This document shows, piece by piece, positions 17,472-27,589 of a DNA stretch of 64,000 nt (positions within the stretch are counted from its first letter, which is position 1; the number at the start of each line of letters is the position of its first letter). The stretch lies in contig NZ_MRWE01000014.1 in the NCBI RefSeq assembly GCF_002093665.1, forward strand, positions 57,326-121,325. Direction: 5' to 3'. The notes under the pieces are model-generated. The model saw only the letters and a program-made list of their open reading frames with translations. It made no database searches and was not told the DNA's origin. The stretch comes from Rouxiella badensis. GTDB lineage: Bacteria > Pseudomonadota > Gammaproteobacteria > Enterobacterales > Enterobacteriaceae. Made by a program: the position numbers and the translations under genes.

Positions 17472-18956
17472 ATGGCAAAAGAGAAAAAACGCGGTTTTCT
17501 TTCCTGGTTTGGACGTGGTCGCAAGGAAGAAGAACAGCCGCAGGAAGTAGAAAAGGTTGAGCAACCCGTTGAGCCGGTAGATAGGACCGACGCCGAAGCG
17601 CCCGCCGTTTCTGCCGAACATCACGAAGAGCAGCACGAGCAGGCTGCGGCAGAGGTGCATTCCGGTGACGGGGACACGGCTGAGGTCGTGGAAGCCAGTC
17701 TGGAAGATGAGCCGCATGAAAGCGTGACTAAAACTGCGCACGCAGAGCCTGAAGTTGTCGAGCAGGCGGTGCACGCTGAGCCTGTCATTACCGAGCACGT
17801 GGTTGAAGCCGAGCCGGTAAAACAGCCTGAGCAGGCGTCCGTTGAACTGGCGCACGAAATCGTCGACCTGACCGAACAGGTGGCTGCCGCAGACGCTCAG
17901 CCGGAAACTGTTTCAGAGCCAGAGCCAGAGCCAGAAGTTGCCGCTGTTGAAGAGCCGCCATTACCGGTTGCGCTTGAGCCGTTGGTCACGCTGCCCGCTG
18001 GCGAAGTCACAGCGACCGAGCAGGAACGCCCGACCAAAGAAGGCTTCTTCGCCCGTCTTAAACGCAGCCTGATTAAAACCAAGCAGAATCTGGGCTCGGG
18101 TTTCATTGGCCTGTTCCGCGGTAAAAAAATCGATGACGACCTGTTCGACGAACTCGAAGAACAACTGTTGATTGCCGACGTCGGTGTTGAAACCACGCGC
18201 AAAATCATTACTTCACTGACCGAACACGCCAGCCGCAAGCAGTTGAAAGACGCGGAAGCGCTGTACGGTAAGCTGAAGGAAGAAATGTCCGAAATTTTAG
18301 CTAAAGTTGATAAGCCACTGGATGTAAGCGGCAAAACGCCGTACGTCATTCTTATGGTTGGCGTTAACGGCGTTGGTAAGACAACCACCATCGGTAAGCT
18401 GGCTCGTCAGTTCGAGGCTGAAGGAAAGTCGGTGATGCTGGCAGCGGGGGACACCTTCCGTGCCGCAGCCGTTGAACAGCTTCAGGTCTGGGGACAGCGC
18501 AACAATATTCCGGTCATCGCCCAGCACACCGGCGCTGATTCTGCTTCCGTTATTTTCGATGCAATCCAGGCGGCCAAGTCGCGCAAAGTCGACGTGTTGA
18601 TCGCCGATACCGCCGGGCGTTTGCAGAATAAATCTCATTTGATGGAAGAACTTAAGAAGATTGTCCGCGTCATGAAAAAACTGGACGAGGACGCCCCTCA
18701 TGAGGTTATGCTGACGCTGGATGCCAGCACGGGGCAGAACGCGGTCAGTCAGGCAAAACTGTTTAATGAAGCAGTCGGCCTGACCGGAATTACGCTGACC
18801 AAGCTCGACGGTACGGCCAAAGGCGGCGTTATCTTTGCTATCGCCGACCAGTTTGAAATCCCTATCCGTTACATTGGGGTGGGTGAAGGTATCGAAGATT
18901 TAAGGCCGTTTAAGGCTGACGATTTTATTGAGGCACTTTTTGCCCGAGAGGATTAA
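17472..18956 (+). CDS. ftsY: Signal recognition particle receptor FtsY
   Basis: A 494-residue SRP receptor GTPase that docks SRP-bound ribosomes at the SecYEG translocon. A basic membrane-binding start (KEKKRGFLSWFGRGRKEEE) is followed by an acidic A domain of about 175 residues rich in Glu, Ala, Val and His, including an EPEPEPE tract from a GAGCCA repeat. The NG domain then shows GVNGVGKTTTIGKLA (about residue 297), DTAGR (about 378) and TKLDGTAKGG (about 443). The first gene of ftsY-ftsE-ftsX, with 5 nt to ftsE. The A domain is the variable part of the family. Confidence 0.97.
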   Translation: MAKEKKRGFLSWFGRGRKEEEQPQEVEKVEQPVEPVDRTDAEAPAVSAEHHEEQHEQAAAEVHSGDGDTAEVVEASLEDEPHESVTKTAHAEPEVVEQAVHAEPVITEHVVEAEPVKQPEQASVELAHEIVDLTEQVAAADAQPETVSEPEPEPEVAAVEEPPLPVALEPLVTLPAGEVTATEQERPTKEGFFARLKRSLIKTKQNLGSGFIGLFRGKKIDDDLFDELEEQLLIADVGVETTRKIITSLTEHASRKQLKDAEALYGKLKEEMSEILAKVDKPLDVSGKTPYVILMVGVNGVGKTTTIGKLARQFEAEGKSVMLAAGDTFRAAAVEQLQVWGQRNNIPVIAQHTGADSASVIFDAIQAAKSRKVDVLIADTAGRLQNKSHLMEELKKIVRVMKKLDEDAPHEVMLTLDASTGQNAVSQAKLFNEAVGLTGITLTKLDGTAKGGVIFAIADQFEIPIRYIGVGEGIEDLRPFKADDFIEALFARED

Positions 18957-18961
18957 TACGG

Positions 18962-19633
18962 ATGATTCGCTTTGAACAGGTCAGTAAAGCTTATCTAGGC
19001 GGGCGACAGGCGCTGCAAGGCGTCGATTTCCATATTCGGCAGGGTGAGATGGCGTTTTTGACCGGCCACTCTGGCGCCGGTAAAAGTACGCTGCTGAAGT
19101 TGATTTGCGGGATTGAGCGCCCGAGTGCCGGCCATATTTTGTTTGGCGGCCACGACATCAGTCGGCTGAAGAGCCGCGAGGTGCCGTTCCTGCGCCGTCA
19201 GATAGGTATGATCTTCCAGGATCACCATCTGCTGCTCGACCGGACCGTTTACGACAACGTTGCCATGCCGCTGATTATTGCCGGTGCCAGCGGTGAAGAT
19301 ATTCGCCGTCGCGTATCGGCCGCGCTCGACAAAGTCGGGCTGTTGGATAAGGCAAAAAATTTCCCTATTCAACTTTCCGGTGGTGAGCAGCAGCGTGTCG
19401 GCATCGCGCGTGCCGTGGTGAATAAACCCGCCGTGCTGTTGGCCGATGAACCGACGGGTAACCTGGATGAAGCGTTGTCGGAGGGGATTTTGCGGTTGTT
19501 TGAAGAATTTAACCGTGTTGGCGTCACCGTTCTTATGGCGACCCACGACATGGGGCTGATTGCCAGCCGTCGTTACCGTACGCTGACCCTGAGTCAGGGC
19601 AGAATGGCCGGAGGCGCTTACTATGGCGAATAG
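18962..19633 (+). CDS. ftsE: Cell division ABC transporter ATPase FtsE
   Basis: A 223-residue ABC ATPase that partners FtsX at the septal ring and, through periplasmic EnvC, controls peptidoglycan amidases during division. Walker A is GHSGAGKST (Lys41), the Q-loop is IFQDHHLL, the signature is LSGGEQQR, and Walker B is [12 protein letters not shown]. It overlaps ftsX by 11 nt, so translation is coupled. Length and order match E. coli. Confidence 0.97.
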   Translation: MIRFEQVSKAYLGGRQALQGVDFHIRQGEMAFLTGHSGAGKSTLLKLICGIERPSAGHILFGGHDISRLKSREVPFLRRQIGMIFQDHHLLLDRTVYDNVAMPLIIAGASGEDIRRRVSAALDKVGLLDKAKNFPIQLSGGEQQRVGIARAVVNKPAVLLADEPTGNLDEALSEGILRLFEEFNRVGVTVLMATHDMGLIASRRYRTLTLSQGRMAGGAYYGE

Positions 19634-20603
19634 TCCAAAGCCGGTCAGAAAGCCAAAAAGCACGCCAGAGTCAAAGACCAAGGCGCTGCAAGGCGGGTTC
19701 CGAGAGCAGTGGCGCTATGCGTGGAGCAACACCGTTCGCGACATGCTGCGCCAGCCGTTGGCGACGCTGCTGACTATCATGGTCATTGCCATTTCGCTGA
19801 CCCTGCCGAGCGTTTGCTATCTGGTTTGGAAAAACGTCAGTCAGGCCGCTGAACAATGGTATCCGACGCCGCAGCTGACCGTTTACATCGATAAATCGCT
19901 GGACGACGACGCGGCCATGAACGTGGTGAAAGCGCTGAAGGCCGAAGCGGGCGTAGATAAGGTCAACTATCTGTCTCGTGAAGAAGCGATGGGCGAGTTC
20001 CGTAACTGGTCTGGCTTTGGCGGTGCAATGGATATGCTCGAGCAGAATCCGTTGCCGGCGGTGGCGATTATCACGCCAAAAATGAATTTCCAGGATTCCA
20101 AGACGTTGAATACCCTGCGTGACCGCGTCGCCGCTGTTCAGGGCGTTGACGAAGTGCGCATGGACGACAGCTGGTTTGCAAGGCTGGCCGCATTGACCGG
20201 GCTGGTGGGGCAGATAGCCGCGATGATTGGTATCCTGATGGTGATTGCCGTGTTCCTGGTCATCGGCAACAGCGTGCGTCTGAGCATCTTTAGCCGCCGC
20301 GATACCATCAACGTGATGAAGCTAATCGGCGCCACCGATGGCTTTATCCTGCGGCCTTTCCTCAACGGGGGGGCGTTGCTTGGGTTTAGTGGCGCACTGC
20401 TTTCACTCATCCTGTCGGAAGCGCTGGTGCTGCGTCTTGAAGCGGTTGTGGCCCAGGTGGCCTCGGTGTTCGGTACGACCTTTGACCTGCACGGCCTTGG
20501 CTGGGACGAAAGCCTGTTGTTATTGTTGATCTCGGCGATGATCGGCTGGGTAGCCGCGTATTTGGCGACTGTTCAACATTTACGACGATTTACACCACAA
20601 TAA
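19623..20603 (+). CDS. ftsX: Cell division membrane protein FtsX
   Basis: A 326-residue transmembrane partner of FtsE. Four membrane segments are visible (about residues 43-64, 197-220, 245-275 and 296-318), with a large periplasmic loop of about 130 residues between the first and second, which in E. coli binds EnvC. The basic N-terminal tail ([15 protein letters not shown]) is cytoplasmic. It is the last gene of the ftsYEX unit; a long hairpin follows about 18 nt after the stop. Confidence 0.96.
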   Translation: MANSPKPVRKPKSTPESKTKALQGGFREQWRYAWSNTVRDMLRQPLATLLTIMVIAISLTLPSVCYLVWKNVSQAAEQWYPTPQLTVYIDKSLDDDAAMNVVKALKAEAGVDKVNYLSREEAMGEFRNWSGFGGAMDMLEQNPLPAVAIITPKMNFQDSKTLNTLRDRVAAVQGVDEVRMDDSWFARLAALTGLVGQIAAMIGILMVIAVFLVIGNSVRLSIFSRRDTINVMKLIGATDGFILRPFLNGGALLGFSGALLSLILSEALVLRLEAVVAQVASVFGTTFDLHGLGWDESLLLLLISAMIGWVAAYLATVQHLRRFTPQ

Positions 20604-20620
20604 GAATCTTTTTGGTATAC

Positions 20621-20658
20621 TCTTCCCTTGTAGCTGCGGGTTGTGCTGCAAGGGAAGA
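20621..20658 (+). terminator. Long hairpin after ftsX
   Basis: A 10-bp perfect repeat TCTTCCCTTG/CAAGGGAAGA (20621-20630 with 20649-20658) is extended inward by AGC/GCT after one unpaired base. No T-run follows (TCCCCATATT), so it may terminate ftsX only partly or protect its 3' end while leaving read-through into rpoH. Confidence 0.55.
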
Positions 20659-20794
20659 TCCCCATATTAATAGTCTGCTCCAAAGGATCCTTGTAATTTA
20701 GGGTCTTATATTCATCTTCCCCTTTAAGCACAATTTCCCAATCATTTCCCCTGTACCTCGCATAAAGTCATTGGGCCGAGAAGGCGCTAATGAA

Positions 20795-20822
20795 TGAACT
20801 TTGAGCGAGAATCAGGGTCAAA
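20795..20822 (+). promoter_or_regulatory. Sigma-E (RpoE) promoter of rpoH
   Basis: TGAACTT (20795-20801) and TCAAA (20818-20822) are separated by exactly 16 bp, the consensus architecture of sigma-E promoters (GGAACTT-N16-TCAAA). The start would lie about 98 nt before the rpoH ATG. E. coli rpoH has a sigma-E promoter (P3) in the same intergenic region. The remaining part of the 322-bp gap (20604-20925) also has a CCGTGG/CCACGG hairpin at 20862-20881 within the leader; sigma-70 promoters could not be assigned with confidence. Confidence 0.75.
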
Positions 20823-20925
20823 TCAGCAGCAAATGTGAGTGGTTCTGCGTTGTACTGAAATCCGTGGTATTCAGTCCACGGCAACGTTGTGTAAAACCTT
20901 CTTACGTCACATTAGAGAGGCTTTA

Positions 20926-21783
20926 ATGACCAAAGAAATGCAAACTTTAGCATTAGTACCCCAAGGTAGCCTGGAAGCCTATGTTCGGGCCGCCAATGCC
21001 TATCCTATGCTTACCGCAGAGGAAGAAAGGGCACTGGCTGAACGGCTGCATTACGAGGGCGATCTGGACGCAGCTAAACAGCTAATCCTGTCTCACCTGC
21101 GGTTTGTCGCTCATATCGCTCGTAATTATTCAGGCTATGGTCTGCCTCAGGCTGACCTTATCCAGGAAGGTAATATCGGCCTGATGAAAGCGGTTCGCCG
21201 TTTTAATCCGGAAGTCGGCGTACGTCTGGTTTCCTTCGCCGTGCACTGGATCAAAGCAGAGATCCATGAGTACGTGCTGCGTAACTGGCGTATTGTGAAA
21301 GTCGCGACCACCAAAGCACAGCGTAAGCTGTTCTTTAACCTGCGCAAAAACAAACAGCGTTTGGGTTGGTTCAGCCATGAAGAAGTTGAACACGTTGCCC
21401 GCGAACTGGGCGTGACCAGCAAAGACGTGCTGGAGATGGAATCCCGCATGGCGGCACAGGACATGACCTTTGACCCTACGCCGGACGAAGAGCCGCGTGA
21501 TGGTCAGGCGATGGCTCCTATGCTGTACCTGCAGGATAAGAGCTCCGACTTCGCCGAGAGCATCGAAGAAGACAACTGGGAATCCAGTGCAGCCGACAAG
21601 CTGACCTTCGCGATGGAAGGCCTCGACGAACGTAGCCAGGACATCATCCGCGCGCGCTGGCTCGACGATGATAACAAGTCAACGCTGCAGGAACTGGCCG
21701 ATAAATACGGTGTATCTGCCGAGCGTGTTCGTCAGCTTGAAAAGAATGCGATGAAGAAACTGCGCATGGCTATCGAAGCCTGA
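20926..21783 (+). CDS. rpoH: Heat-shock sigma factor RpoH (sigma-32)
   Basis: A 285-residue alternative sigma factor that directs RNA polymerase to chaperone and protease genes. It has region 2 ([34 protein letters not shown]), the RpoH box region [18 protein letters not shown] used in chaperone and FtsH control, and region 4.2 helix-turn-helix [31 protein letters not shown] at 20926 follows GAGAGG; an open extension of 29 codons upstream is rejected. The 5' coding part is closely similar to E. coli, where mRNA folding acts as a thermosensor; that is expected but was not folded here. Confidence 0.98.
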   Translation: MTKEMQTLALVPQGSLEAYVRAANAYPMLTAEEERALAERLHYEGDLDAAKQLILSHLRFVAHIARNYSGYGLPQADLIQEGNIGLMKAVRRFNPEVGVRLVSFAVHWIKAEIHEYVLRNWRIVKVATTKAQRKLFFNLRKNKQRLGWFSHEEVEHVARELGVTSKDVLEMESRMAAQDMTFDPTPDEEPRDGQAMAPMLYLQDKSSDFAESIEEDNWESSAADKLTFAMEGLDERSQDIIRARWLDDDNKSTLQELADKYGVSAERVRQLEKNAMKKLRMAIEA

Positions 21784-21796
21784 TGCAGCAAAACTA

Positions 21797-21856
21797 AACG
21801 CCTGCCCGTTGAGTCAGGCGTTAGGCTAAAAGGCGACCATCACGGTCGCTTTTTTT
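21797..21856 (+). terminator. Tandem hairpin terminator after rpoH
   Basis: Two hairpins follow rpoH: AACGCCTG/CAGGCGTT (21797-21804 with 21815-21822) and GCGACC/GGTCGC (21833-21838 with 21844-21849), the second followed by seven Ts. The T-run includes the first bases of the panM stop codon on the other strand. Confidence 0.88.
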
Positions 21857-22244
21857 ATGCCTTTAATTTATGCCAGTTGCCGTTATGGAGCGTAAAACCA
21901 CAGGCCTGCATAAAGGCCGCCAGCACCGGGTCGTTTGACTCGGCCTGCATCGACAGCGCCGTAATAGCCGGCAGCTGTGCCTGTAAATCCTCAAGAAGAT
22001 ATAGCCCTACGCCGCGACGTCGCGTGACTTCACGCACGCACAGATCGCTGAGTTCCGCCTGAGTCTCCACAACCGAGACCTTAACGGCTCCCAGCAGTCG
22101 TGCGTTGAAACGAGCAGCAAAAATCATACGTTGTTCATTCATCCATCGCTGCCAGTCGGCGGGCTGCTGCTGCGGCCAGATCTTGGCCAAATCGATTTCA
22201 TCTTGCGCAGTAAGCTGGTCGAGTTTTTCTATGGTTAATTTCAT
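21855..22244 (-). CDS. panM: PanD-maturation acetyltransferase-like protein PanM (PanZ)
   Basis: A 129-residue GNAT-fold protein that binds acetyl-CoA and triggers self-cleavage of pro-PanD (aspartate decarboxylase), thereby linking pantothenate synthesis to CoA level. The CoA-binding loop VREVTRRRGVGLYLLEDL (about residues 65-82) and the late AFMQACGF are conserved with E. coli. The frame is open to 22421, but ATG at 22244 gives the family start MKLTI. The ribosome-binding site is weak. It is convergent with rpoH, its stop lying in the rpoH terminator tail. Confidence 0.92.
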   Translation of the reverse strand: MKLTIEKLDQLTAQDEIDLAKIWPQQQPADWQRWMNEQRMIFAARFNARLLGAVKVSVVETQAELSDLCVREVTRRRGVGLYLLEDLQAQLPAITALSMQAESNDPVLAAFMQACGFTLHNGNWHKLKA

Positions 22245-22654
22245 GATGAGGCACAGATAACAAAGGAAAAAGGACTGAAACAGTTTACCGGATAACCCCA
22301 ACATCGTGGCGTAACTTTTTTTGAACAATAACAGGTCGAAAATATTTTCACTGCTGTCGTATGAAATATAAACGGCGGGATACGTTTTATTAAGCAGTTT
22401 TAACCGCTGGCACCCTTCCATTTTGCCGTATTTTTACCCCTATAAAATTCTGATTACACCTCATGTTTCTGGATGTGTGATTTGATTTGCAGAAGAAAAT
22501 ACCTGTTTAATAACGTGATAAATAAGCGTTTTATTAGAGAATAAGACCAATAAAAGCCGCTAACTCATTATTACTTATGGCGAAAGCCCTGGGTGAGCAT
22601 GTTTTAAGCAGGTGGCGGGACAACATCACAACATAATCAAATGGGGTAGTCAGG
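22245..22654. other. 410-bp intergenic region, panM/livK divergent promoters
   Basis: An AT-rich stretch between divergent panM and livK. It must hold both promoters; TATAAA-type hexamers are frequent and none could be assigned with confidence. Close to livK it contains a CA-rich sRNA-type target (separate entry). I saw no small gene with a convincing ribosome-binding site and no strong hairpin. Confidence 0.5.
22619..22636 (+). promoter_or_regulatory. CA-rich GcvB-type sRNA target in the livK leader
   Basis: ACAACATCACAACATAA lies 19-36 nt before the livK ATG. It contains CACAACA, the sequence recognised by the GU-rich R1 segment of the sRNA GcvB, which represses livK, livJ and other amino-acid uptake mRNAs in enterobacteria. 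GcvB itself is outside this window. Confidence 0.6.
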
Positions 22655-23767
22655 ATGAAATTAGCAAAGGGTAAGACGTGGTTGGCAGCCTGTGTGGCGT
22701 TGGCAATGAGCCACTCGGCCATGGCGCAGGACATTAAGGTCGCCATTGTTGGTGCAATGTCAGGACCGGTCGCCCAGTACGGCGATATGGAATTTACCGG
22801 CGCCAAACAGGCGATTGCGGATATTAATGCCAAAGGCGGCATTAAAGGCAATAAGCTGGTTGGCGTGGAGTACGACGATGCCTGTGACCCGAAACAGGCG
22901 GTTGCGGTCGCAAACAAAGTGATCAATGACGGCATTCGTTATGTCATCGGCCATCTCTGCTCTTCTTCGACTCAGCCTGCTTCTGACATTTATGAAGACG
23001 AAGGCGTCATCATGATCACGCCAGCGGCCACCAACGCCGACCTGACTACGCGTGGCTACAAGATGATCCTGCGCACCACCGGTCTCGATTCCGATCAGGG
23101 GCCTACCGCCGCTAAATACATTCTGAATACCATCAAGCCACAGCGTATCGCGGTGGTTCATGACAAACAGCAGTACGGTGAAGGGCTGGCGCGCTCGGTT
23201 CAGGACAGCCTGAAGAAAGCCGGTGGCAACGTGGTGATGTTTGAAGGCATCACCGCCGGAGACAAAGATTTCTCTACGCTGGTGGCACGCCTCAAGAAAG
23301 AGAACGTCGATTTCGTCTACTTCGGTGGTTATTACCCAGAGATGGGGCAGATCCTGCGCCAGTCAAAACAGGCAGGTCTGAACGCACGCTTTATGGGGCC
23401 TGAAGGCGTCGGTAACTCTTCACTCTCCAACATCGCCGGTGCTGCCTCTGAAGGGATGTTGGTAACACTGCCGAAACGCTACGATCAGGTGCCCGCCAAC
23501 CAGCCTATCGTTGACTCTCTGAAAGCCAAGAAGCTCGACCCGACCGGGCCTTTTGTCTGGACCACTTATGCCGCCCTGCAGTCGCTGACCACCGGCATGA
23601 CCCGCAGCGGCAGCATGGAACCCGCGGATATCGTCAAAAATCTCAAGTCGGCACCGGTTGATACCGTGATGGGGCCGTTGAGCTGGGACGAGAAGGGCGA
23701 CCTGAAAGGCTTCGAGTTTGGCGTATTTGAATGGCATGCCGACGGCACCTCTACGCCGGTTAAGTAA
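22655..23767 (+). CDS. livK: Leucine/branched-chain amino acid binding protein LivK
   Basis: A 370-residue periplasmic binding protein of the LIV-I/LS ABC system. The signal peptide ends at AMA (residue 24). The mature part has the type I Leu/Ile/Val-binding fold with the conserved [34 protein letters not shown] (disulfide and ligand loop) and [17 protein letters not shown]. It resembles E. coli LivK along its whole length, including the end [13 protein letters not shown]. No livJ copy is present nearby, so this single protein may serve Leu, Ile and Val. A hairpin separates it from livH. Confidence 0.93.
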   Translation: MKLAKGKTWLAACVALAMSHSAMAQDIKVAIVGAMSGPVAQYGDMEFTGAKQAIADINAKGGIKGNKLVGVEYDDACDPKQAVAVANKVINDGIRYVIGHLCSSSTQPASDIYEDEGVIMITPAATNADLTTRGYKMILRTTGLDSDQGPTAAKYILNTIKPQRIAVVHDKQQYGEGLARSVQDSLKKAGGNVVMFEGITAGDKDFSTLVARLKKENVDFVYFGGYYPEMGQILRQSKQAGLNARFMGPEGVGNSSLSNIAGAASEGMLVTLPKRYDQVPANQPIVDSLKAKKLDPTGPFVWTTYAALQSLTTGMTRSGSMEPADIVKNLKSAPVDTVMGPLSWDEKGDLKGFEFGVFEWHADGTSTPVK

Positions 23768-23790
23768 TATTTTAAGCCTCTCCCGTCTTA

Positions 23791-23832
23791 GCCTTTGAAG
23801 CCGCGCCCGCGAAAGCCGTCGCGGCTTCAGGC
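23791..23832 (+). promoter_or_regulatory. Intercistronic hairpin between livK and livH
   Basis: GAAGCCGCG pairs with CGCGGCTTC (23797-23805 with 23820-23828) and the stem continues as GCCT/AGGC across a two-base bulge. No T-run follows. It probably protects the livK 3' end or slows polymerase, giving more binding protein than permease. Confidence 0.6.
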
Positions 23833-23863
23833 CTCCAGGCGAAAGCAATCTAAGGTGTAGAGT

Positions 23864-24790
23864 ATGTCTGAGCAGTTTCTCTATTTTATTCAGCAGATGT
23901 TTAACGGCGTGACCTTAGGTAGCACCTACGCGCTGATAGCCATCGGCTATACCATGGTTTATGGCATCATCGGCATGATTAACTTCGCCCACGGCGAGGT
24001 GTACATGATTGGCAGCTACGTCTCGTTTATCGTCATCGCAGCACTGATGATGATGGGTATCGACGCCAGCTGGCTGCTGATAGGTGCAGGGTTTATTGCC
24101 GCCATCGTGATTTCCAGCGCCTACGGCTGGAGTATCGAGCGCGTGGCCTATAAACCGGTGCGTAATTCCAAGCGCTTGATTGCCCTAATCTCCGCGATCG
24201 GTATGTCTATTTTCCTGCAAAACTACGTCAGCCTGACTCAGGGCTCGCGCGACCTGGCGTTGCCGAGTCTGGTGACCGGCCAATGGAAGCTTGGCGAGGC
24301 TAACGGCTTTGCCGCGACCATTAGCACCATGCAGCTGATTATCTGGGGGGTGACCTTTATCGCGATGCTGGCCCTGACGCTGTTTATCCGCTATTCCCGC
24401 ATGGGGCGCGCCTGTCGCGCCTGTGCCGAAGACCTCAAGATGGCGAGCCTGTTGGGGATAAGCACAGATCGCGTCATTTCATTGACCTTCGTGATTGGCG
24501 CACTGATGGCAGCGGTCGCAGGCGTATTGCTCGGCCAGTTCTATGGCGTGATTAACCCATATATCGGTTTCATGGCCGGAATGAAGGCCTTTACCGCTGC
24601 CGTCCTGGGCGGTATCGGTAGCATTCCGGGCGCGATGATAGGTGGACTGATCCTCGGTGTGGCCGAAGCACTGACCTCCGCTTATCTGAGCACCGAGTAC
24701 AAAGACGTGGTCTCCTTCGCGCTGTTGATTGTCGTGCTGCTGGTGCTGCCGACCGGGATTCTGGGCCGCCCGGAGGTCGAGAAGGTATGA
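23864..24790 (+). CDS. livH: Branched-chain amino acid ABC permease LivH
   Basis: A 308-residue inner-membrane permease of the high-affinity branched-chain amino acid ABC transporter. It has about eight membrane segments, the family motif [17 protein letters not shown] near residue 37, and the ATPase-coupling loop [19 protein letters not shown] near residue 180. The end [11 protein letters not shown] is typical. It overlaps livM by 4 nt (ATGA), which indicates coupled translation. Confidence 0.96.
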   Translation: MSEQFLYFIQQMFNGVTLGSTYALIAIGYTMVYGIIGMINFAHGEVYMIGSYVSFIVIAALMMMGIDASWLLIGAGFIAAIVISSAYGWSIERVAYKPVRNSKRLIALISAIGMSIFLQNYVSLTQGSRDLALPSLVTGQWKLGEANGFAATISTMQLIIWGVTFIAMLALTLFIRYSRMGRACRACAEDLKMASLLGISTDRVISLTFVIGALMAAVAGVLLGQFYGVINPYIGFMAGMKAFTAAVLGGIGSIPGAMIGGLILGVAEALTSAYLSTEYKDVVSFALLIVVLLVLPTGILGRPEVEKV

Positions 24791-26076
24791 AACATCTCAA
24801 TCTGCTCAATGCGCTGATTTCGGCGCTGGTGTTGCTGGTGCTGGCCTCTTTTATTATGGGGCTGCAACTGAGCCTTGAGGGCACCAGACTGGTAGTGCAC
24901 GGTGCCGACGTGGTGCGCTGGTACTGGATTGCGGCCGGCTGTGCGGTGGTGTTCGTCTTCCAGCTGTTTCGCCCACTGCTGCAAAAAGGACTGAAAAAGG
25001 TCTCCGGCCCCAGTTTTGTTCTGCCGAGCTTTGACGGTTCGACGCCGAAGCAGAAATGGCTGGCGCTGCTGCTGATTATTGCCGCCGTGGCCTGGCCGTT
25101 TATCGTTTCGCGCGGCACCGTGGACATCGCCACCCTGACCCTTATCTACATCATGCTAGGCCTCGGGCTGAACGTGGTCGTCGGCCTGTCGGGGTTATTG
25201 GTGCTGGGTTACGGTGGGTTTTACGCCATCGGTGCTTACACCTATGCGTTGCTGAACCATTACTACGGCATCGGTTTCTGGGAGGCGCTGCCGCTGGCAG
25301 GTTTGGTTTCGGCAGCCTTTGGTTTTCTGCTCGGCTTTCCGGTCTTGCGCCTGCGCGGCGATTATCTGGCGATTGTCACCCTTGGGTTCGGTGAGATAGT
25401 GCGTATTCTGCTGCTTAATAATACCGATATCACCGGCGGTCCGAACGGCATCAGCCAGATCCCGAAACCCACACTCTTTGGACTCGAATTTAGCCGTACG
25501 GCGCGCGAGGGCGGTTGGGACACCTTTAGCCATTTCTTCGGCCTGCGTTATGACCCCAGCGATCGCATCATTTTTCTCTATCTGGTCGCCTTGCTGCTGG
25601 TTATCTTGACGCTGTTCATCATCAACCGTTTGCTGCGGATGCCGCTGGGGCGTGCGTGGGAGGCTCTGCGTGAAGACGAAATTGCCTGCCGTTCGCTCGG
25701 CCTCAATCCGACCCGCATCAAGCTGACTGCCTTCACTATCAGCGCCGCCTTTGCCGGATTCGCCGGGACGTTATTTGCCGCGCGGCAGGGCTTTGTCAGC
25801 CCTGAATCCTTTACCTTCGTCGAGTCGGCCTTCGTGTTGGCCATCGTGGTACTGGGCGGCATGGGTTCGCAGTTTGCGGTGATCCTCGCGGCAATTCTGC
25901 TGGTGGTATCGCGTGAGCTGATGCGTGACCTCAACGAATACAGCATGCTGCTGCTCGGCGCGCTGATGGTTTTAATGATGATTTGGCGTCCTCAGGGGCT
26001 GCTGCCGATGAAACGTCCACAGCTCAAACTGAAAGTGCTGGATAAAGGCGAGAGCGGCAAAGGAGAGCAGGCATGA
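24787..26076 (+). CDS. livM: Branched-chain amino acid ABC permease LivM
   Basis: The second permease subunit, 429 residues. An N-terminal extension with two membrane segments (about 1-80) precedes the conserved core. Landmarks are [27 protein letters not shown] near residue 128 and the coupling loop [20 protein letters not shown] near residue 285. The charged cytoplasmic tail ([21 protein letters not shown]) overlaps the livG start by 4 nt. Confidence 0.96.
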   Translation: MKHLNLLNALISALVLLVLASFIMGLQLSLEGTRLVVHGADVVRWYWIAAGCAVVFVFQLFRPLLQKGLKKVSGPSFVLPSFDGSTPKQKWLALLLIIAAVAWPFIVSRGTVDIATLTLIYIMLGLGLNVVVGLSGLLVLGYGGFYAIGAYTYALLNHYYGIGFWEALPLAGLVSAAFGFLLGFPVLRLRGDYLAIVTLGFGEIVRILLLNNTDITGGPNGISQIPKPTLFGLEFSRTAREGGWDTFSHFFGLRYDPSDRIIFLYLVALLLVILTLFIINRLLRMPLGRAWEALREDEIACRSLGLNPTRIKLTAFTISAAFAGFAGTLFAARQGFVSPESFTFVESAFVLAIVVLGGMGSQFAVILAAILLVVSRELMRDLNEYSMLLLGALMVLMMIWRPQGLLPMKRPQLKLKVLDKGESGKGEQA

Positions 26077-26843
26077 GTCCCCAACCTTTACTGAACGTTG
26101 AAGGTCTGTCGATGCGTTTTGGCGGGCTGCTGGCGGTTAACAACGTCGGATTACAGCTCAATCAGGGAGAAATCGTCTCGCTGATTGGTCCGAACGGTGC
26201 GGGTAAAACCACGGTATTCAACTGCCTGACCGGATTTTATCGCCCAAGCGGTGGCAGCATCAAACTACGCGACAGGAACATTGAAGGCCTGCCGGGGCAT
26301 AAGATTGCCCGTCTCGGCGTGGTGCGTACTTTCCAGCACGTGCGGTTATTCCGCGAGATGACGGTGATTGAAAACCTGCTTGTGGCTCAGCATCAGCACC
26401 TCAAAAGTGGCGCCCTCGCGGGCCTCCTGAAAACCCCTGGCTTTCGTCGCGCCGAGGCGGAGGCGCTGGACCGCGCGGCCGACTGGCTTGAGCGCGTCGG
26501 TCTGCGTGACTTAGCCAACCGGCAGGCGGGGAATCTGGCCTATGGCCAGCAGCGCCGCCTTGAAATCGTGCGCTGCATGGTGACTCGCCCAGAGATCCTG
26601 ATGCTCGACGAGCCCGCTGCGGGTCTGAATCCTCGAGAAACGGAGGCGCTGAACCAGCTGATCGCCGAACTGCGGAGTCAGCATCAGGTTTCGGTGTTGC
26701 TGATTGAACACGACATGAAACTGGTGATGGGGATTTCAGACCGCATCTACGTGGTGAATCAGGGAACGCCGCTGGCACAAGGTACGCCGCAGGAAATCCG
26801 CAACAATCCAGACGTTATTCGTGCGTATTTGGGCGAGGGATAA
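26073..26843 (+). CDS. livG: Branched-chain amino acid ABC ATPase LivG
   Basis: A 256-residue ABC ATPase. Walker A is GPNGAGKTT (about residue 38), the Q-loop region is [20 protein letters not shown], the signature is [11 protein letters not shown] (the YGQQ form typical of LivG), and Walker B is [15 protein letters not shown]. It pairs with LivF to power LivHM. Overlaps livM by 4 nt and is 3 nt from livF. Confidence 0.96.
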   Translation: MSPQPLLNVEGLSMRFGGLLAVNNVGLQLNQGEIVSLIGPNGAGKTTVFNCLTGFYRPSGGSIKLRDRNIEGLPGHKIARLGVVRTFQHVRLFREMTVIENLLVAQHQHLKSGALAGLLKTPGFRRAEAEALDRAADWLERVGLRDLANRQAGNLAYGQQRRLEIVRCMVTRPEILMLDEPAAGLNPRETEALNQLIAELRSQHQVSVLLIEHDMKLVMGISDRIYVVNQGTPLAQGTPQEIRNNPDVIRAYLGEG

Positions 26844-26846
26844 GAG

Positions 26847-27548
26847 ATGTTGTCATTTAATCAGGTTTCGACCCACTACGGTAAAATCCAGGCGTTGCAT
26901 CAGGTGAGCCTGCACATCAGCGCCGGGGAAATCGTCACGCTGATTGGCGCAAACGGTGCGGGTAAAACTACGCTACTCGGTTCGCTATGCGGTGAACCAC
27001 GGGCCTCGCAGGGTTCCATTGTGTTTGAGGGGCAGGATATTACCCAATGGCCGACGGCGCGGATCATGCGCGGTGATATTGCCATTGTGCCGGAAGGGCG
27101 ACGGGTTTTTTCACGCATGACGGTGGAAGAGAATCTGGCGATGGGCGGTTTCTTTGCCGCACGCGACCAGTATCAGCAGCGGCTGGAGCGGGTATTTACG
27201 CTTTTTCCACGGCTGAAAGAGCGCCGTGCACAGCGCTCGGGAACCCTGTCAGGCGGCGAACAGCAGATGCTGGCTATTGGGCGGGCACTGATGAGCCAGC
27301 CGCGCCTGCTGCTGCTCGACGAACCCTCGCTCGGCCTCGCGCCTATCATCATTCAGCAGATTTTCGACACCATCCAGCAGCTGCGTGAAGAGGGGATGAC
27401 CATCTTCCTTGTCGAGCAAAATGCCAATCAGGCCTTGAAGCTGGCGGACCGGGGCTACGTGCTGGAAAACGGTCATGTCGTGCTGGAAGATACCGGCCGA
27501 GCCCTGTTGGCCAATGAGGCGGTGCGCGCCGCCTATCTCGGTGCGTGA
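26847..27548 (+). CDS. livF: Branched-chain amino acid ABC ATPase LivF
   Basis: A 233-residue ABC ATPase, the last gene of livKHMGF. Walker A is GANGAGKTT, the signature is LSGGEQQMLAIGRAL, and Walker B is LLLLDEPSLGLAPI, all in the LivF form. The typical segment IAIVPEGRRVFSRMTVEENLAMG is present. A terminator follows about 40 nt after the stop. Confidence 0.96.
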   Translation: MLSFNQVSTHYGKIQALHQVSLHISAGEIVTLIGANGAGKTTLLGSLCGEPRASQGSIVFEGQDITQWPTARIMRGDIAIVPEGRRVFSRMTVEENLAMGGFFAARDQYQQRLERVFTLFPRLKERRAQRSGTLSGGEQQMLAIGRALMSQPRLLLLDEPSLGLAPIIIQQIFDTIQQLREEGMTIFLVEQNANQALKLADRGYVLENGHVVLEDTGRALLANEAVRAAYLGA

Positions 27549-27589
27549 TAAAGATCGTTGATTCAATAAAAATCTGTGTTAAATCTAAT

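Noticed and set aside
17881..17940. GAGCCA repeat in ftsY as a mobile or regulatory repeat
   Set aside because: It simply encodes the EPEPEPE tract of the acidic A domain, a usual low-complexity part of FtsY.
20839..20925. Upstream in-frame extension of rpoH by 29 codons
   Set aside because: It runs through the leader just after the sigma-E start; the ATG at 20926 has the ribosome-binding site and matches the known RpoH N-terminus.
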